From Erythroxylum novogranatense (taxonomy: Eukaryota; Streptophyta; Magnoliopsida; Malpighiales; Erythroxylaceae), in NCBI GenBank assembly GCA_029891385.1, contig CM057228.1, positions 63,556,523-63,620,522 on the forward strand: 64,000 bases of DNA, read 5' to 3'. Under the pieces are notes generated by a model. The model was not told where the DNA came from. It made no database searches and saw nothing but the letters and a program-made list of their open reading frames with translations. Positions 21,996 through 37,100 of the stretch are shown here, in pieces; within the stretch, counting starts at the first letter, position 1; each line of letters opens with the position of its first letter. The translations under genes and the position numbers were made by a program.

Positions 21996-24900
21996 TGTTG
22001 GGACCCGATCCGGGAACCGGATCCCAACCGAAAAAGCGAAAGAATGGAGGAAACGAAACAACCGAAGCAGAATCAAAGCAGAAGCAAAGCGAATGCGGAA
22101 ACAAACACTTAGCAAAACGGATCCGACATCCGACAACAATTTTCAAAGGAAACGATCGAATGAACCTAGTCGCGTTGGAAACCCTAAGACGTTCCAAAAT
22201 CTGATATATTTTTTTTCTTCCTTATTCTTATTCTCATTGTCTCATCTTATTGATCTCATGCAAAAACAAATAATACAAATCCAAAATCTCATTTTCATCC
22301 AAATTATATCGAAAATTCTAAAGCATAACTGCCTTTATCCTAACCCAAACCTGCAAAGTGTTCAAAATACACTTCTAAAAGCCCAAACAATCATACACAC
22401 ATCAAAATCAACCGGACCCTCCGTCCGGATCTCAGCAGATAAACACAAACCTATTCTAAACTGCTTTAAATTGTAATTCAATCCACTAGTCTCATCAATC
22501 AAACTCATTCCCAGAATCAAACATAAATATATATTCCAAAAATCATACACAAATTCATATACAAATTCCAAAATACTCGCAATCTAACTTATACAAATGT
22601 CGAAACTGATGTCTTCACATTCTTTCATCCGATCTCCGCTCGAAACACGGAGATAGGGATGAAAGGGTGACTTCAGCTCGTGGATAACACATTTATAAAG
22701 TGACAAATAAGTCAAATTATTTTTCATAATCTTTCGCCAAAAGGGCTAATTAATTTTTTTTGTCAAACTTTATAATTTTTCAAACAATTTCCTCAAACCT
22801 TTTTTTCATATTTTTCAAACTTTTCATAGTCGTCTCACTTTTTCTTATTTTTCAAAATTTCGAATTTTCATAAATATGAATGCAACATCTGAAACAAAAT
22901 TGAAAACACATAACATATCATAATGGTGCAGCTAGGTCCAAGCAGAGCGTCTTCGCAGTCCATGAGTGGTCTGTGCGATCGTGAACGAAACGTATTACAC
23001 TTTCCGCATAGCGGTCCAGTGTAGCCGTGAGGGAGTCCGAAATCGGAGCTCCGTGCCACTAGCGGGCAGCCGGGAGAAGGCTATACATATAGAGACAGTG
23101 CTGACTCACCATAGGACCTACCAAACCCACATAACACATATCGAAAATGGAAATTCAAATTGCCCGAATGCACTTTCCAAAATTTTACTTTTCTGACATT
23201 TTTTCCACAAAATGCATACAACTCAATTTATTCAATCTATCGTTCACTAAATTCAACAATCAAATCATTCAATCAAACAATAATTTCAGCAATTGAATAA
23301 TGCATACACAACAAATGCACTTTCAGAAATTTCTATCAATTTATCAAATCATTTAAAACAATGAATTTAAGCTTATGAAAATTTTTCAGAAAATATTCAG
23401 AAATCATAATTTCAAACATTTACAAAACAATAATTTATTAAAATTTCACATTTTTGCTTTCTTTAATTTTCGAAAATTCGTATTAAGCTTACAAATTAAA
23501 ATATAAATATGCTACCCACCTCGAAATGACGCTAGGAACTTGTTCCAAGCTTCAATTTGATCCTTGCTTCTTTTCTTCTTTCAACTAAAAATGACCTAAG
23601 CCATAATCACCCAAATTCCACATCATAATTTGCGTAAATCTCAAAATTGACTATCGGAAATTCATAATTATCATATTTTCAAGCTTTCTAAAACAAGAAT
23701 TTCTAAAAGCCCCAAAGTCCAAATTTGACCTAAACCGAACTAGTCAAATTCAATATCATAAAGCACTTACTTACTCAAATTAAACTTAGAAAACACCAAT
23801 TCCATATAAATTCAAGCTATTTCAATCTCCAATTTTGAAAATCTCCAATTTTCAAAATTGGCCTAAACCAATACACTCAAATTCAATCTCATAAAACATA
23901 ATTTCTTCAAAATTGATTCCATATTTTATCAATTCATGCTATTATTGATGATTCTACACCATTAATTTACAAAATTTGGGAAAATCCCCAAACCTTAAAA
24001 TTGGCCTAAACCAATTTATCTAAATTCAATATCATAATTCACAATTTCTTCAAAATTAACTTCACATATCATCAATCCATAGTATTTTCCCTAATTCTAC
24101 ACTACCAATTTCCAAAAACCCCAAATTATAAAATTTGGGCATAATCTCAATTAAATTTTCATCCAAAATTAAATCAATTTCAACATGTATTCTCTACAAT
24201 TGATCATGGAATTAGTAAACCCACATCATTTCTAATGATTCTAAACCAAAAACTTATCAAAAATTCAAACTTGAAAAATTTTTCTTACCTCTTTCTCCTT
24301 CTATTTTCGGATTCCTTGAGCCTTAGAGGGAGTTTCCACCTTCTTTCATCCTTCTTCCTTGAAATCTACTCAAAAACAAACTTCAAATCTCCAAAAATCA
24401 AAATCCCAAACTTTCCCTTTCTTCCTCTATCTTCTCCCATCCGAAAACTTCATTTCTTCCTTTCTCTTCTTATTCTTTCTTCTTTTCTCTAGAATACTCA
24501 TGAATCTCCTTCTTAAAAACGACAATTTCATCTTCTTATGTGCCATGTCATTTAAAATTGATGAAAAGACTAAAATGCCCTTGTCATGTTACTTTAAGAC
24601 ATGTTCACTTGCGGGTCTGATTCGCACTATCGAGTTGAAGGAATTTGGTAAAACTTCCTTCTCGAGAAATGTTCCTCTCAATCATACAAATCCAACGCCA
24701 CTAACCGCGCTCAATTCGGATCACTACACCAAAAGTTATACGCAAAACAGTTCGGGTATATCCATATTCTAACACATTTTCCATGTACGATTATTTCCGT
24801 CCAAAAGTTCACATTCTTAATCACAGAATTGAAACTCGATGTCTTCATAACAATTGTAGCCTTATGTCTCTAGTTTAATTCAAAATAAGAATCGCCTCAT

Positions 24901-26377
24901 TTCGATTCCCAGATCAAAAGTTATGCTTAAAATACTCTCATGTGTTCCCAATCCAAAAATTACACCCTAATCCGAATTTAAATTCAGAAATTAAAAGTAT
25001 TAGGGGCAAAATTGACATTTCATGTCTTCATATAATTTGTAGCCCTTTGTCTTATCTTTATTTCGCCTCAAGAATCACTTCAATCGGATCTCTACAGATC
25101 CCGAATTTTACAAAATACTGAACTATGCTCGGAAAATTTTCCGACTCACTTTGATTCAAAAATTCACAAATTTCTATGAGGATGTAGATAATTGTCTTAG
25201 GAATCTAACGCCGCAAGAATCGACTCAATCGGATGTCAGACGGAAAAGATATAAGCAAAATAGTGAACAAAGGTCGGATTAAATGAGGAATCTAGAAAAC
25301 AAAAAGGGCAAAACGGCGTCGCACTGGGGCGAGGCGAGGGCGAGGTCGTCCCGGGCGACGCGTCGCCCTCGCGAGCTAAAAGCTCGCCATCACTAGGGTG
25401 ATGAGTCGCCCTAGCGACTGGGCAACTTCATTTTCTTCTTTTTTTCTTCTTTTTTTCTTTTCACATAAAAAACCCAAAACTTTCAAAATTCATAACTCTT
25501 AATCCCGAACTCCAATTTTGACAAACTTAGTCTCTATAGAAAGCTTGAGGGAATCTCTAAATCTTTCACGAAGGACATAAAACTCAATTCGACTCCTACG
25601 GAAGTCCATTTTCCGGTCAAAGATACTATCCTCTATACAAACTTGTAAAAATCATAACTTATTATTCCGAAATCGAAAAATTGCATACTTTATATCGAAA
25701 TAAAGATCAAAACAAGCCTTTCAATTTCTCAATTAACCTTTAACTAGGTTAATTTCTCAGTCAAAGTTTCAACCATAAGAAAAGTCAAACCCTATCAAAC
25801 ATAAACTTTGACTGATCATAACTTTCACTCCCGATATCGAAAAATTACAAACTCTATGTCCACAAAAAGCTCTTGACAGAGGCTACAATTTTCATGTTGA
25901 TCATTTTCTCGGATTTTGCCTAAATCAAAAAGTCAAACTCCAATCTAACTTTGATTGATCATAACTTTCAGTTCCGATATCGAAAACTATCAAACTTTAT
26001 GTCTACAGAAAGCTCTTGACATAATCTACAAGTTTCATGTAGATCATTTTCTCAAATTATGCCTAAATCAAAAGTCAACTTTCAAAGTCAAACATTCTCT
26101 CTCCAAAAAGTCAAACTTTCTAAATCCTTCAAATTTTCACACTTTTTCTTTTTAATTCTTACTATTTAACTTCATTTCAATCAACTCATCCACTTTCCTC
26201 TCATAATCCATAAAAATTCATTTACATATCAAATTCCTCTAACCGAAACAATTCTTTTCTCTTACATTTTTCTTAAATTAATCACATTTCCTTAAATTCA
26301 TTCTCATTCTCACCAATTCTTTCTCAGTTAAATTCATTGTAATATTTCTATTATCCTCAAAAGTTCGGGGTCCAACA
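21996..26377 (-). mobile_element. LTR2 of element C (4382 bp)
   Basis: Shares most diagnostic variants with LTR3 (head sequence; 25801-25870 against 30765-30830), but its extreme right end (AAGTTCGGGGTCCAACA) matches LTR1. An 18-base piece is missing at about 25930 relative to the others. Its first tandem hairpin (around 22950) is degraded; the second (22996-23023) keeps CCGC/GCGG. Confidence 0.9.
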
Positions 26378-26930
26378 TTTCTCCCCCTCTTAAAAGAATT
26401 TCGTCCTCAAAATTCATACTTACTTAAACTTCAAGTAACTCATTCTTGCATAAATTTCTTTCTAAATAAAAATCATCAAGCACTTTCTCACTAATTTCTT
26501 TCCAAAGCTCATAAACAATCACTTTTTTCTTACCTAATGTTTTCATCATACATATTCTCAATCTTTCCCAAAATTCTCAATTTTTGATTCATATACCAGC
26601 CATATCATATACTCCTATCATCAAATTCATCTTTCCAATATTTCTCAGTATCAAAATCAATCATCCTAATTCATCATGCATTTCAAATCTCAATTTCATG
26701 AACTCTTTCCTTAAATTGCTCACAATTCTTATCATCTTCATCAAATAATCACTTTTATTCATCACATAATTCATGACAAATCATTCATATCAATTTCACA
26801 TTCCTAAAGTCATTCATACTTATTGTCATCGAAATCAAACACATTCTCACAAATTCAATTTCTCCTTACACACTCTTCTTAATCTTGTATGCCTAGTTAA
26901 GATCCTAATACTGGGCTCTGATACTATAAA
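26378..26930 (-). other. Internal segment 2 of element C (553 bp)
   Basis: Near-identical by eye to internal segment 1. The PBS at 26915-26926 has one change (ACTA for ACCA on the plus strand), which would weaken tRNA pairing. Confidence 0.85.
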
Positions 26931-29900
26931 TGTTGGAACCCGATCTGGGAACCGGATCCCAACCGGAAAAGCGAAAGAACGGAGGAAACAAAACAACCGA
27001 AGCGGAATCAAAGCAGAAGCAAAGCGAATACGGAAACAAACACTTAGCAAAACAGATCCGACATCTGACAACAATTTTCAAAGGAAACGATCGAATGAAC
27101 CTAGTCGCGTTGGAAACCCTAAGACGTTCCAAAATCTGATATATTTTTTTTCTTCCTTATTCTTATTCTCATTGTCTCATCTTATTGATCTCATGCAAAA
27201 ACAAATAATACAAATCCAAAATCTCATTTTCATCCAAATTATATCGAAAATTCGGCAGCATAACGACTGCCTTTATCCTAACCCAAACCTGCAAAGTGTT
27301 CAAAATACACTTCTAAAAGCCCAAACAATCATACACACATCAAAATCAACCGGACTCTCCGTCCGAGATCTCAGCAGATAAACACAAACCTATTCTAAAC
27401 TGCTTTAAATTGTAATTCAATCCACTAGTCTCATCAATCAAACTCATTCCCAGAATCAAACATAAATATATATTCCAAAAATCATACACAAATTCATATA
27501 CAAATTCCAAAATACTCGCAATCTAACTTATACAAATGTCGAAACTGATGTCTTCACATTCTTTCATTCGATCTCCTGCTCGAAACCTGGAGATGGGGAT
27601 GAAAGGGGGGTGAGCTTGGAAGCTCGTGGATAACACATTTATAAAGTGACAAATAAGCCGAAATCATTTTTCATAATCTTTCGCCAAAAGGGCTAACTTA
27701 TTTTTTTTGTCAAACTTTATAATTTTTCAAACAATTTCCTCAAACCTTTTTTTTTTCATATTTTTCAAACTTTTCATAGTCGTCTCACTTTTTCTTATTT
27801 TTCAAAAATTCTCGAATTTTCATAAATATGAACGCAACATACAGAAACAAAATTGAAAACACATAACATATCATAATGGTGCAGCTAGGTCCAAGCAGAG
27901 CGTCTTTAGCCAGTCCAGAGCGGTCCTGCGATCGATCGTGAACGAAACGTACTACACTTTTTCCGCATAAGCGGTCCGGTATAGTTGTGAGGGAGTCCGA
28001 AATCAGACTCCGTGCCACTAGCGAGCAGCCGGAGAAGGCTATACACATAGAGACAATGACGACTCACCATAGGACCTACAAAACCCACATAACACATATC
28101 GAAAACGAAAATTCAAATTGCCCGAAGGCACTTTCCAAAATTTTACTTTTCTAACATTTTTTCCACAAAATGCATACAACTCAATTTATTCAATCTATCG
28201 TTCACTAAATTCAACAATCAAATCATTCAATCAAACAATAATTTCAGCAATTGAATAATGCATACACAACAAATGCACTTTCAGAAATTTCTATCAATTT
28301 ATCAAATCATTTAAAACAATGAATTTAAGCTTATGAAAATTTTTCAGAAAACATTCGGAAATCATAATTTCAAACATTTACAAAACAATAATTTATTAAA
28401 ATTTCACATTTTTGCTTTCTTTAATTTTCGAAAATTCGTATTAAGCTTACAGATCAAAATATAAAAATGCTACCCACCTCAAAATGACGCTAGGAACTTG
28501 TTCCAAGCTTCAATTTGATCCTTGCTTCTTTCCTTCTTTCAACTAAAAATGACCTAAGCCATAATGACCCAAATTCCACATCATAATTTGCGTAAATCTC
28601 AAAATTGACTATCAGAAATTCATAATTATCATATTTCCAAGCTTTCTAAAACAAGAATTTCTAAAAGCCCCAAAGTCCAAATTTGACCTAAACCGAACTA
28701 GTCAAATTCAATATCATAAAGCACTTACTTACTCAAATTAAACTTAGAAAACACCAATTCCATATAAATTCAAGCTATTTCAATCTTCAATTTTGAAAAT
28801 CCCCAATTTTCAAAATTGGCCTAAACCAATACACTCAAATTCAATCTCATAAAACATAATTTCTTCAAAATTGATTCCATATTTTATCAATTCATGCTAT
28901 TATTGATGATTCTACACCTTTAATTTACAAAATTTGGGAAAATCCCCAAATCTTAAAATTGACCTAAACCAATTTATCTAAATTCAATATCATAATTCAC
29001 AATTTCTTCAAAATTAACTTCACATATCATCAATCCATAGTATTTTCCCTAATTCTACACTACCAATTTCCAAAAACCCCAAATTATAAAATTTGGGCAT
29101 AATCCCAATTAAATTTTCATCCAAAATTGAATCAATTTCAACATGTATTCTCTACAATTGATCATGGAATTAGTAAACCCACATCATTTCTAATGATTCT
29201 AAACCAAAAACTTATCAAAAATTCAAACTTGAAAATTTTCTCTTACCTCTTTCTCCTTCTATTTTCGGATTCCTTGAGCCTTAGAGGGAGTTTCCACCTT
29301 CTTTCATCCTTCTTCCTTGAAATCTACTAAAAAACAAACTTCAAATCTTCAAAAATCAAAATCCCAAACTTTCCCTTTCTTCCTCTCTCTTCTCCCATCC
29401 GAAAACTTCATTTCTTCCTTTCTCTTCTTATTCTTTCTTCTTTTCTCTAGAATACTCGTGAATCTCCTTCTTAAAAATGACAATTTCATCTTCTTATGTG
29501 CCATGTCATTTAAAATTGATGAAAAGACTAAAATGCCCTTGTCATGTTACTTTAAGTCATGTTCACTTGCGGGTCGGATTCGCACTATTGAGTTGAAGGA
29601 ATTTGTTAAAACTTCCTTCTCGAGAAATGTTCCTCTCAATCATACGAATCCAACGCCACTGACCGCGCTCAATTCGGATCACTACACCAAAAGTTATACG
29701 CAAAACAGTTCGGGTATATCCATATTCTAACACATTTTCCATGTACGATTATTTCCGTCCAAAAGTTCACATTCTTAATCACAGAATTGAAACTCGATGT
29801 CTTCATAACAATTGTAGCCTTATGTCTCTAGATTTCGATTCCCAGATCAAAAGTTATGCTTAAAATACTCTCATGTGTTCCCAATCCAAAAATTACACCC

Positions 29901-31355
29901 TAATCCGAACTTAAATTCAGAAATTAAAAGTCTTAGGGTCAAAATTGACATTTCATGTCTTCATATAATTTGTAGCCCTTTGTCTTATCTTTATTTCGCC
30001 TTAAAAATTACTTCAATCGGATCTCTACAGATCCCGAATTTCACAAAATACTGAACTATGCTCGAAAAATTTCCCGACTCGCTTTGATTCAAAAATTCTC
30101 AAATTTCTATGAGGATGTAGATAATTGTCTTAGGAATCCAACGCCGCAAGAATCGACTCAATCGGATGTCGGACGGAAAAGATATAAGCAAAATAGTGAA
30201 CAAAGGTCGGATTAAAGGAGGAATCTAGAAAACAAAAAGGGCAAAACGGCGTCGCACTAGGGCGAAGCGAGGGCAAGGTCGCCCTGGTGACGCGGGCAAA
30301 ACGCCCGCTGTCGTGAGGGCGATGCGTCGCCCTAGCGATGCGAGCTAAAAGCTCGCCATCACTAGGGCGATGAGTCGCCCTAGCGACTAGGCAACTTCAT
30401 TTTCTTCTTTTTTTCTTTTCACATAAAAAACCCAAAACTTCCAAAATTCATAACTCTTAATCTCGAACTCCAATTTTGACAAACTTAGTCTCTATAGAAA
30501 GCTTAAGGGAATCTCTAAATCTTTCACGAAGGACATAAAACTCAATTCGACTCCTACGGAAGTCCATTTTCCGGTCAAAGATACTACCCTCTATACAAAC
30601 TTGTAAAAATCATAACTTATTATTCCGAGATCGAAAAATTGCATACTTTATATCGAAATAAAGATCAAAACAAACCCTTCAATTTCTCAATTAACCTTTA
30701 ACTAGGTTAATTTCTCAGTCAAAGTTTCAACCATAAGAAAAGTCAAACCCTATCAAACATAAACTTTGACTTATCATAACTTTCACTCCCGATATCGAAA
30801 AATTACAAACTCTATGTCCACAAAAAGCTCTTGACAGAGGCTACAATTTTCATGTTGATCATTTTCTCGGATTTTGCCTAAATCAAAAAGTTAACTTTTT
30901 CTTCAAAAAGTCAAACTCTAATCGAACTTTGACTGATCATAACTTTCACTTCCGATATCGAAAACTATCAAACTTTATGCCTACAGAAAGCTCTTGACAT
31001 AATCTACAAGTTTCATGTAGATCATTTTCTCAAATTATGCCTAAATCAAAAGTCAACTTTCAAAGTTAAACATTCTCTCTCCAAAAAGTCAAACTTTCTA
31101 AATCCTTCAAATTTTCACACTTTTTCTTTTTAATTCTTGCTATTTAACTTCATTTCAATCAACTCATCCACTTTCCTCTCATAATCCATAAAAATTCATT
31201 TACATATCAAATTCCTCTAACCGAAACAATTCTTTTCTCCTACATTTTTCTTAAATTCATCACATTTCCTTAAATTCATTCTCATTCTCACCAATTCTTT
31301 CTCACTTAAATTCATTGTAATATTTCTATTATCCTCAAAAGTTTGAGGTCCAACA
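26931..31355 (-). mobile_element. LTR3 of element C (4425 bp)
   Basis: The outer right LTR, followed by the duplication CCATG. Its end reads GTTTGAGGTCCAACA, differing from LTR1/LTR2. A deletion at about 29832 removes some 35 bases present in both others. Confidence 0.9.
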
Positions 31356-31360
31356 CCATG

Positions 31361-31393
31361 TAAGATTGTACTTCTGGGCTCTGATACCACAAA
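31361..31393 (-). other. PBS end of element B's truncated internal copy
   Basis: The last bases of the second internal copy, resuming after element C. PBS TGGTATCAGAGC at 31378-31389, four bases from the LTR at 31394. An LTR with a PBS on its outer side shows that this LTR is shared by two units in tandem. Confidence 0.85.
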
Positions 31394-34183
31394 TGTAGCA
31401 CCCCACTCTCGCCAGACTCGAACCTGATATATATGGTGATATCCGAGCCCGTGACCCGCGAGGGTGGCGTGCTAGAGTAGTCAATTCAGTTTAAAAAATC
31501 ATTATGACATTTTTCTTTTTGAAAACACTCGAGTGCGTAGAAATCAATAAACAATTTGGGCCCGCGGTATTGAAACATTTTCAATCAAAACACTCTTTCA
31601 TTATTCAATTCACAAGCAATATTAATCAGTTGGGGGGCCTCTATAATAATAGTACAATTCTGGAAATACAAATTTACATAAATCGAAAGACTCAAATGCG
31701 AGACATGAGATCGATCCCGACACGAACTTCGACTTGCTTGCTGTAATCATACTCCCGTTTATCTAAGGGGTACTTGCCAAATCCTGAAAATTAATTGCAA
31801 TGTTGGGTGAGTTTACGAACTCAGTGAGAAACCATCATCGATGGTTCACTCAAATCATGCATTACGCAAATTGCGTGCTGACGCACACGATAATATTTAA
31901 TTAATAAAGTATTATATAACAATTTACGATGATCTATAACAATTGGCGGTATCAAATAGCAATTTACAATAGTATATAACGATTTACTGATATCATATCA
32001 CAATTTGATAAATCATGAAGCAGTTTACGATAGCATGTAACAATTTGCAATCTCTCATGTCATCACATAATTGAAGAAGTTTGCAATTCAATCATCAAGT
32101 GTATACAATGCATATGAGACTCTTTTCGGTTATTCGATGTTGTGCCCAAGTGCTCATCAAGTATTGATGGGGACACGTCAAGATTTCTCCCTCGGGCTCG
32201 AGGTCCGGTCGATCTGATGTTCGAGCTCGAGGCTCTTTTTAGTGATAATAGCAACTTGGGTCACATATCCATTATCTGATCATGCATTTATGCATGCAAT
32301 GCACTGTTCAGTAATTCAGTGTATAGCTATAAAAGCCCAGTATTGTATTTCTCAGTGTCATGCAGTAGTCCAATCCAATACAATAGAAGCATACCATTCG
32401 ATCATGTATATTTCAGTAATCATGCAATTTCACATTTGGTAAGTAATTCACATTGAGCACTTAGATAGTCAGGAATTTGAGAAACCAACTAGGTTACTCA
32501 CGTGTAACTTCCGAGCTACTGCCTGGAAGTTCCAGCAATGTCCGTGGAATGACGATCCAACGACGCCTCTATAACAGTAAAACACAGTCCCATTACTAGA
32601 TGCTCAATTAAAATGATTTAGTAATGCATATGTCTCGGTGGAATTATGTACAATGCATGCTAACGATTTTTCCGGCGCTAAAACCCAATTTTGAACTCTT
32701 ATGTCCCATTCTAAGTCTTCGCTCAATTGATAGGCAATAATTGATCCAATCCAAAAATTCAGTTCAATTTCCTCAATTCATACTCCCTATAGCAATTCCA
32801 TAACCATTAGGTCAAAACCTCTATTGAAAATCCCAATTAAACTCCAATTGTGTCGATTCAATATTTAGGTCACACTATGAACCATAATTGACCTTATTCT
32901 CTATGAATCAATACCATTTAAATTATATTCTAACTCCCATAATTATCCTCAATTGTAGACCTCTTTCTCTAGTTCGTAATGAATCAAGAATCACCTCAAT
33001 CGGAGGTCTATACTATAAATTATACCCAATAAACAAAAATTAATCCAATCAGAAAATCCCTTCGCCACGGCGTAAAATGGTTCGCTCGCCGCGGCGTGAA
33101 GACTACTCACCGCAGCGAGCAATCCATTCGAGGCGAGCAGAGCGAGGAAGGCCTTGTGGCGTCAAATAAATTGGCGCTCATTGGCGGCGTCTTGTTGCAC
33201 TCGACAGCGAAAGCCTAATATTTTCGCCATGGCGAGGCCACACCAGACATCGCGACGTGCGGGGATTTCCCCTTCTTCTCCGATCGATTTCTGTCCATTT
33301 CTCTCTCTAAAACCGCCGTTAACACTCTCAACTACTCAACTCAACCATAATAAATGCCATAAATGCTCAAACAACCATTAATAACAACATTAAAGCCATT
33401 AAAACTTACCAATCGAAGATCAATCCACAAATCTCTCAAAAATCACCGTAACCCTAAAATCCTTCGAAATCAACGATAACCCACTCTCAATCCTTCTCAA
33501 CCTTCATCAATCACAATAAACCAGTTAGGCTAGCATAATAATAACAAAATCATAAAGAAAGATCAAAGAATCCTCACCGGTGGGAGGAATCGAAGATCGC
33601 CGTGGGAGGAGGAAGAGACGAAGAAATGTTCAAGCCTTAGGGTAAATCCCCAAATTTCAAACCTAACTATATATAGGCATATGTCTCTAAATTAGTCCAA
33701 ATTTCAGTCTCTAAATTTCAATGGCTCAACATTTTAATATCTTAACAGTATAACTCTAATATTTCCTTTGCCATTGGACAATTCTTTCAGTACTATACAG
33801 TCAATCAGTCGGTCACTCCAAAATTTCCAGTCTGGGCATTTTCTTCCGAATTTCCCGAAACTTTCCTATGAGCCACTATCAATAGTCAATCACACTTAGA
33901 CTATTCTAAATCAGTCATTCGAGTCTACTTACTCCTAATTTCACAATTAATCATAATTCAGTCAGTTCAGTCATTCTCCAGTTCACAATCCAATCAATTC
34001 TTACTCACAATTAAAATGCCAGAAAATCATGAATGCATGTACCCATGAATAAGTGCCCATGCAATAAACTTGTTCCTCTATAATTAGAGGCCAGTAACAT
34101 GCTCAATCAGTGAATGCAATGAAACCTATCAGTCTGACCAAATATTACCATAATACCCTTGCTAACAGTAACGGGATGTTACA
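31394..34183 (-). mobile_element. Middle LTR of element B (2790 bp)
   Basis: Starts TGTAGCACCCC, ends GGGATGTTACA. Near-identical partner of 37893-40686. It is bounded on the left by a PBS and on the right by a polypurine tract, so it serves as 3' LTR of one unit and 5' LTR of the next. It contains hairpins GAGTT/GAACTC (31809-31822) and AACCAT/ATGGTT (about 31829-31845) and a GC-rich tract at about 33058-33275. Confidence 0.92.
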
Positions 34184-37100
34184 ATTCTCCCCTCCTAATA
34201 AAAATTTCGTCCTCGAAATTTCATATACGATTAAATCCAGAAGGCAGGGGAGTCTTTTCGATCATTGCCTCTTCAATTTTCACTTATTTTGATACACGAA
34301 TAATTTCTGTAATCATAACAATCAATGAACCACTCACTTTTTGCCTTACTAATTTCTCATAATATTCTCAATTTATCACTTTCAATATCAATAACACTTA
34401 TATCAGATCCTAACAATATTTCCTAATCCTATCTATGTAACGTTTTGGATCCGAATCATCTTTTAGGTTTTCCACTGTCTTACCAATCTAATCACACCAC
34501 AATCTCATAGAGGTCATTTAATCACGAATTTAGTTTCTCTATTTACCTTTGTCTCCTTTTTGGCCGAGGCAATGCACTTCGGAGCATTTCATTTGTCACT
34601 TATCAAATTACATCTCCTTAATGTTAAAACACTAATCTTATAAGATTCTAATAGCCTCGATCCACTCAAATCATTACCCTTTTACTTGGATTTCTTAATC
34701 CACATTACAAATTTATTTTACTCATCAATATAATACACTGTTCAAATGGTATCACCCATATAACAATTGTTATTTCCTTAATCAGCCTGGATTATACGTC
34801 AATTTCATATCCCTAAGAACCACAAAATACCAGTTTAACTTATGCTTCCAACAATCAAGTCCGTTGGTTATTGACACATGTAATCATTTCCACATACAAT
34901 CTTTCGATTTTACTGTCTAAACTATCAATTACTCTATCAATATACCCTTACTATAGCATAACACTTTAATTGGTTCTAAAAAATTTTTTTCTAACAGTTT
35001 CTGTAGTGGATACCGCACCTATCTCATAATCAAACTATACATATCACTTTCCTCAACAAGGGAGTTATTTTCGATTCTATTTCACACACCTTAATTTGAT
35101 CTTTGCCAATTCCTCATATGCACAACTGATTTGGAAATTTTGATAAATAATAATACATTCTTTTTGCCCTTTGCTAGCTCGACTATTAACACTCAGTCAT
35201 CATTCAAATTCGCGAAATATCTTAATCGTTATCGATTTACATATTCATGGACATCTTCAAAATATTTCTGTACGATTAATGTCTCCAAGCTTTTAAAGCA
35301 ACACTCGGTGTAACAGATTTCAAATCATCAATCTTAATACAGCCCATGAAGTTATGTTTGTCCCTAGGTACGTAAATTCACTTTATACAATTTCAATAGA
35401 TTGTACCATAACCTTTACTGGGATGCCTCAGTATATATTTCAAATTCTCCAATTTAAAGCGATACGATCAATACTCAATTTGTAAATTTTCTCCAAATGT
35501 CTCCTTTACAATCATCAGTCATAACATTCACACATTTTCCTCAAACATTCTTGTCAATTTGCTAAAACCAGAAAATCTTTGACAAATTTTTAAACGTATC
35601 GACAAGATTCACTAATTCTAGTTAACTCCAAATCCCATATACACATATCCTTGAAATTTTGCATTTTATCAATCGATATCTTCATTAAGTCTCCCGATAG
35701 ACCATGTTCGTATATCAATTCATCCACTATTCATGAAATCAGATTAAAATTCACTCTTTTGAAACTTGCATAATAACCAATTTCCTCAACTATGCCAATT
35801 TATCTTCTTCCCTTTTTCACCTTTCAAATGCAATTAATCGATCATTGATGATCATAATCACCATCCAATTTAAATACAATTGAGACACTAAACTCCTCAT
35901 GCACATAATTGATTCATATAACTCGTCAAATATCGATCATCTCTAATGAGGAGCAATTTTCTTATAATTTTCTCAATTTCATCATATCATATTCTGACAC
36001 ATGTTCCTTACCCTAATTTCTCCACATAACCCAATTTATTTACGATGAATCACTCTCTGGTTTGAGTAAACAATCATTATATCGATCTCGTACTTTTAGA
36101 ACATAATTACACAAAATATACACGAACCTTTATTCTCCTCATATTCGCAATTAATATTTCCTTGATATTCAGTAATTCTCTTACATAATCAGAGTCCTCT
36201 TATCAACGTAGTACACACTTTTTCAGTAACATATTCTATCTCTTACGCTTGAGTCTCTGCTAGACTTCGGACTCCTAAATTTACTTGTACTTCATTTCAG
36301 ATTTATCCTTTCAATGATTACTCTCAATTCGAATCATCAGATCAACTAAACCTTATCAATCATTAATACTGTTCATAGAACTTTATCAGTCAACTATTTT
36401 TCATCACTATATAAATATCAGTCACTCTTAATACCTCGAGAAAAATCAATTTCAACTATGCATAATATCCCAATAAGAGTAGTTCATGCCATACCTTACA
36501 AAATCAGAACATCTCTTATAATGAGGCTCTGCAGGGCACTTAGACAATTTCATTTACTCTAATATCTTGACATACATTGCTATAATCATCACTTCTTATC
36601 TGACAATGTATTCACATCAATTTACCCATTCATAACACATACTACTAAAGACACCTTAATCTCATTTAATTCTAGATAACCTTTCTCTTTTTGGTACCAG
36701 TTCTCGATCATGGGGGCTTTGTTGAATTCATGACCCTCTTTTATTCTCGCAAGCTCAATACCGATGCTAACATCATTAATAGTCTCACTTCTTTCTCAAT
36801 TGATCATTACAAGCATTCTCATGCCTTACTCTAACTCATCTTAAACTTGGGGCTACCAGAACTATGATCGAAACTTATTTAATAGGCCCCTGATTACCTC
36901 CTATATCATATTCACGTATATTATTCATTTATGCTTAATCATTTCACCCATGATGGTGAGTCCACTATCAATGTATGCTTACGGTGACAAAATAATCTGA
37001 ACTCAACAACTTTCCTTTTTACTCGCTCATGAGGATCGTATACAATCTCTATTCATTCCCAATTGATCATTATAAGCACTTTCATTTCTTATTTTAACTC

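Larger units (their letters stand above)
16796..31355 (-). mobile_element. Element C: three long LTRs and two short internal segments
   Basis: LTR1 16796-21441, internal 21442-21995, LTR2 21996-26377, internal 26378-26930, LTR3 26931-31355. The whole 14.6-kb block is flanked by the perfect duplication CCATG (16791-16795 and 31356-31360) and is absent from the second B internal copy, so it sits as one insertion. Each internal segment has a polypurine tract at its left end and a PBS at its right end, giving minus orientation. Neither encodes protein. LTRs of 4.4-4.6 kb around 0.55 kb of internal DNA is an extreme ratio; the element must depend on proteins made elsewhere. Confidence 0.92.

Noticed and set aside
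21838..22476. A 212-codon open frame, with a similar 202-codon frame at 26773-27381
   Set aside because: It runs antisense to element C, crosses the core, the PBS and the LTR start, and has no domain. Its repeat reflects the duplicated unit rather than selection.
16796..31355. A 5-kb centromeric or tandem satellite
   Set aside because: Only three units, with LTR ends, PBS, PPT and one flanking CCATG duplication; this is a retrotransposon.
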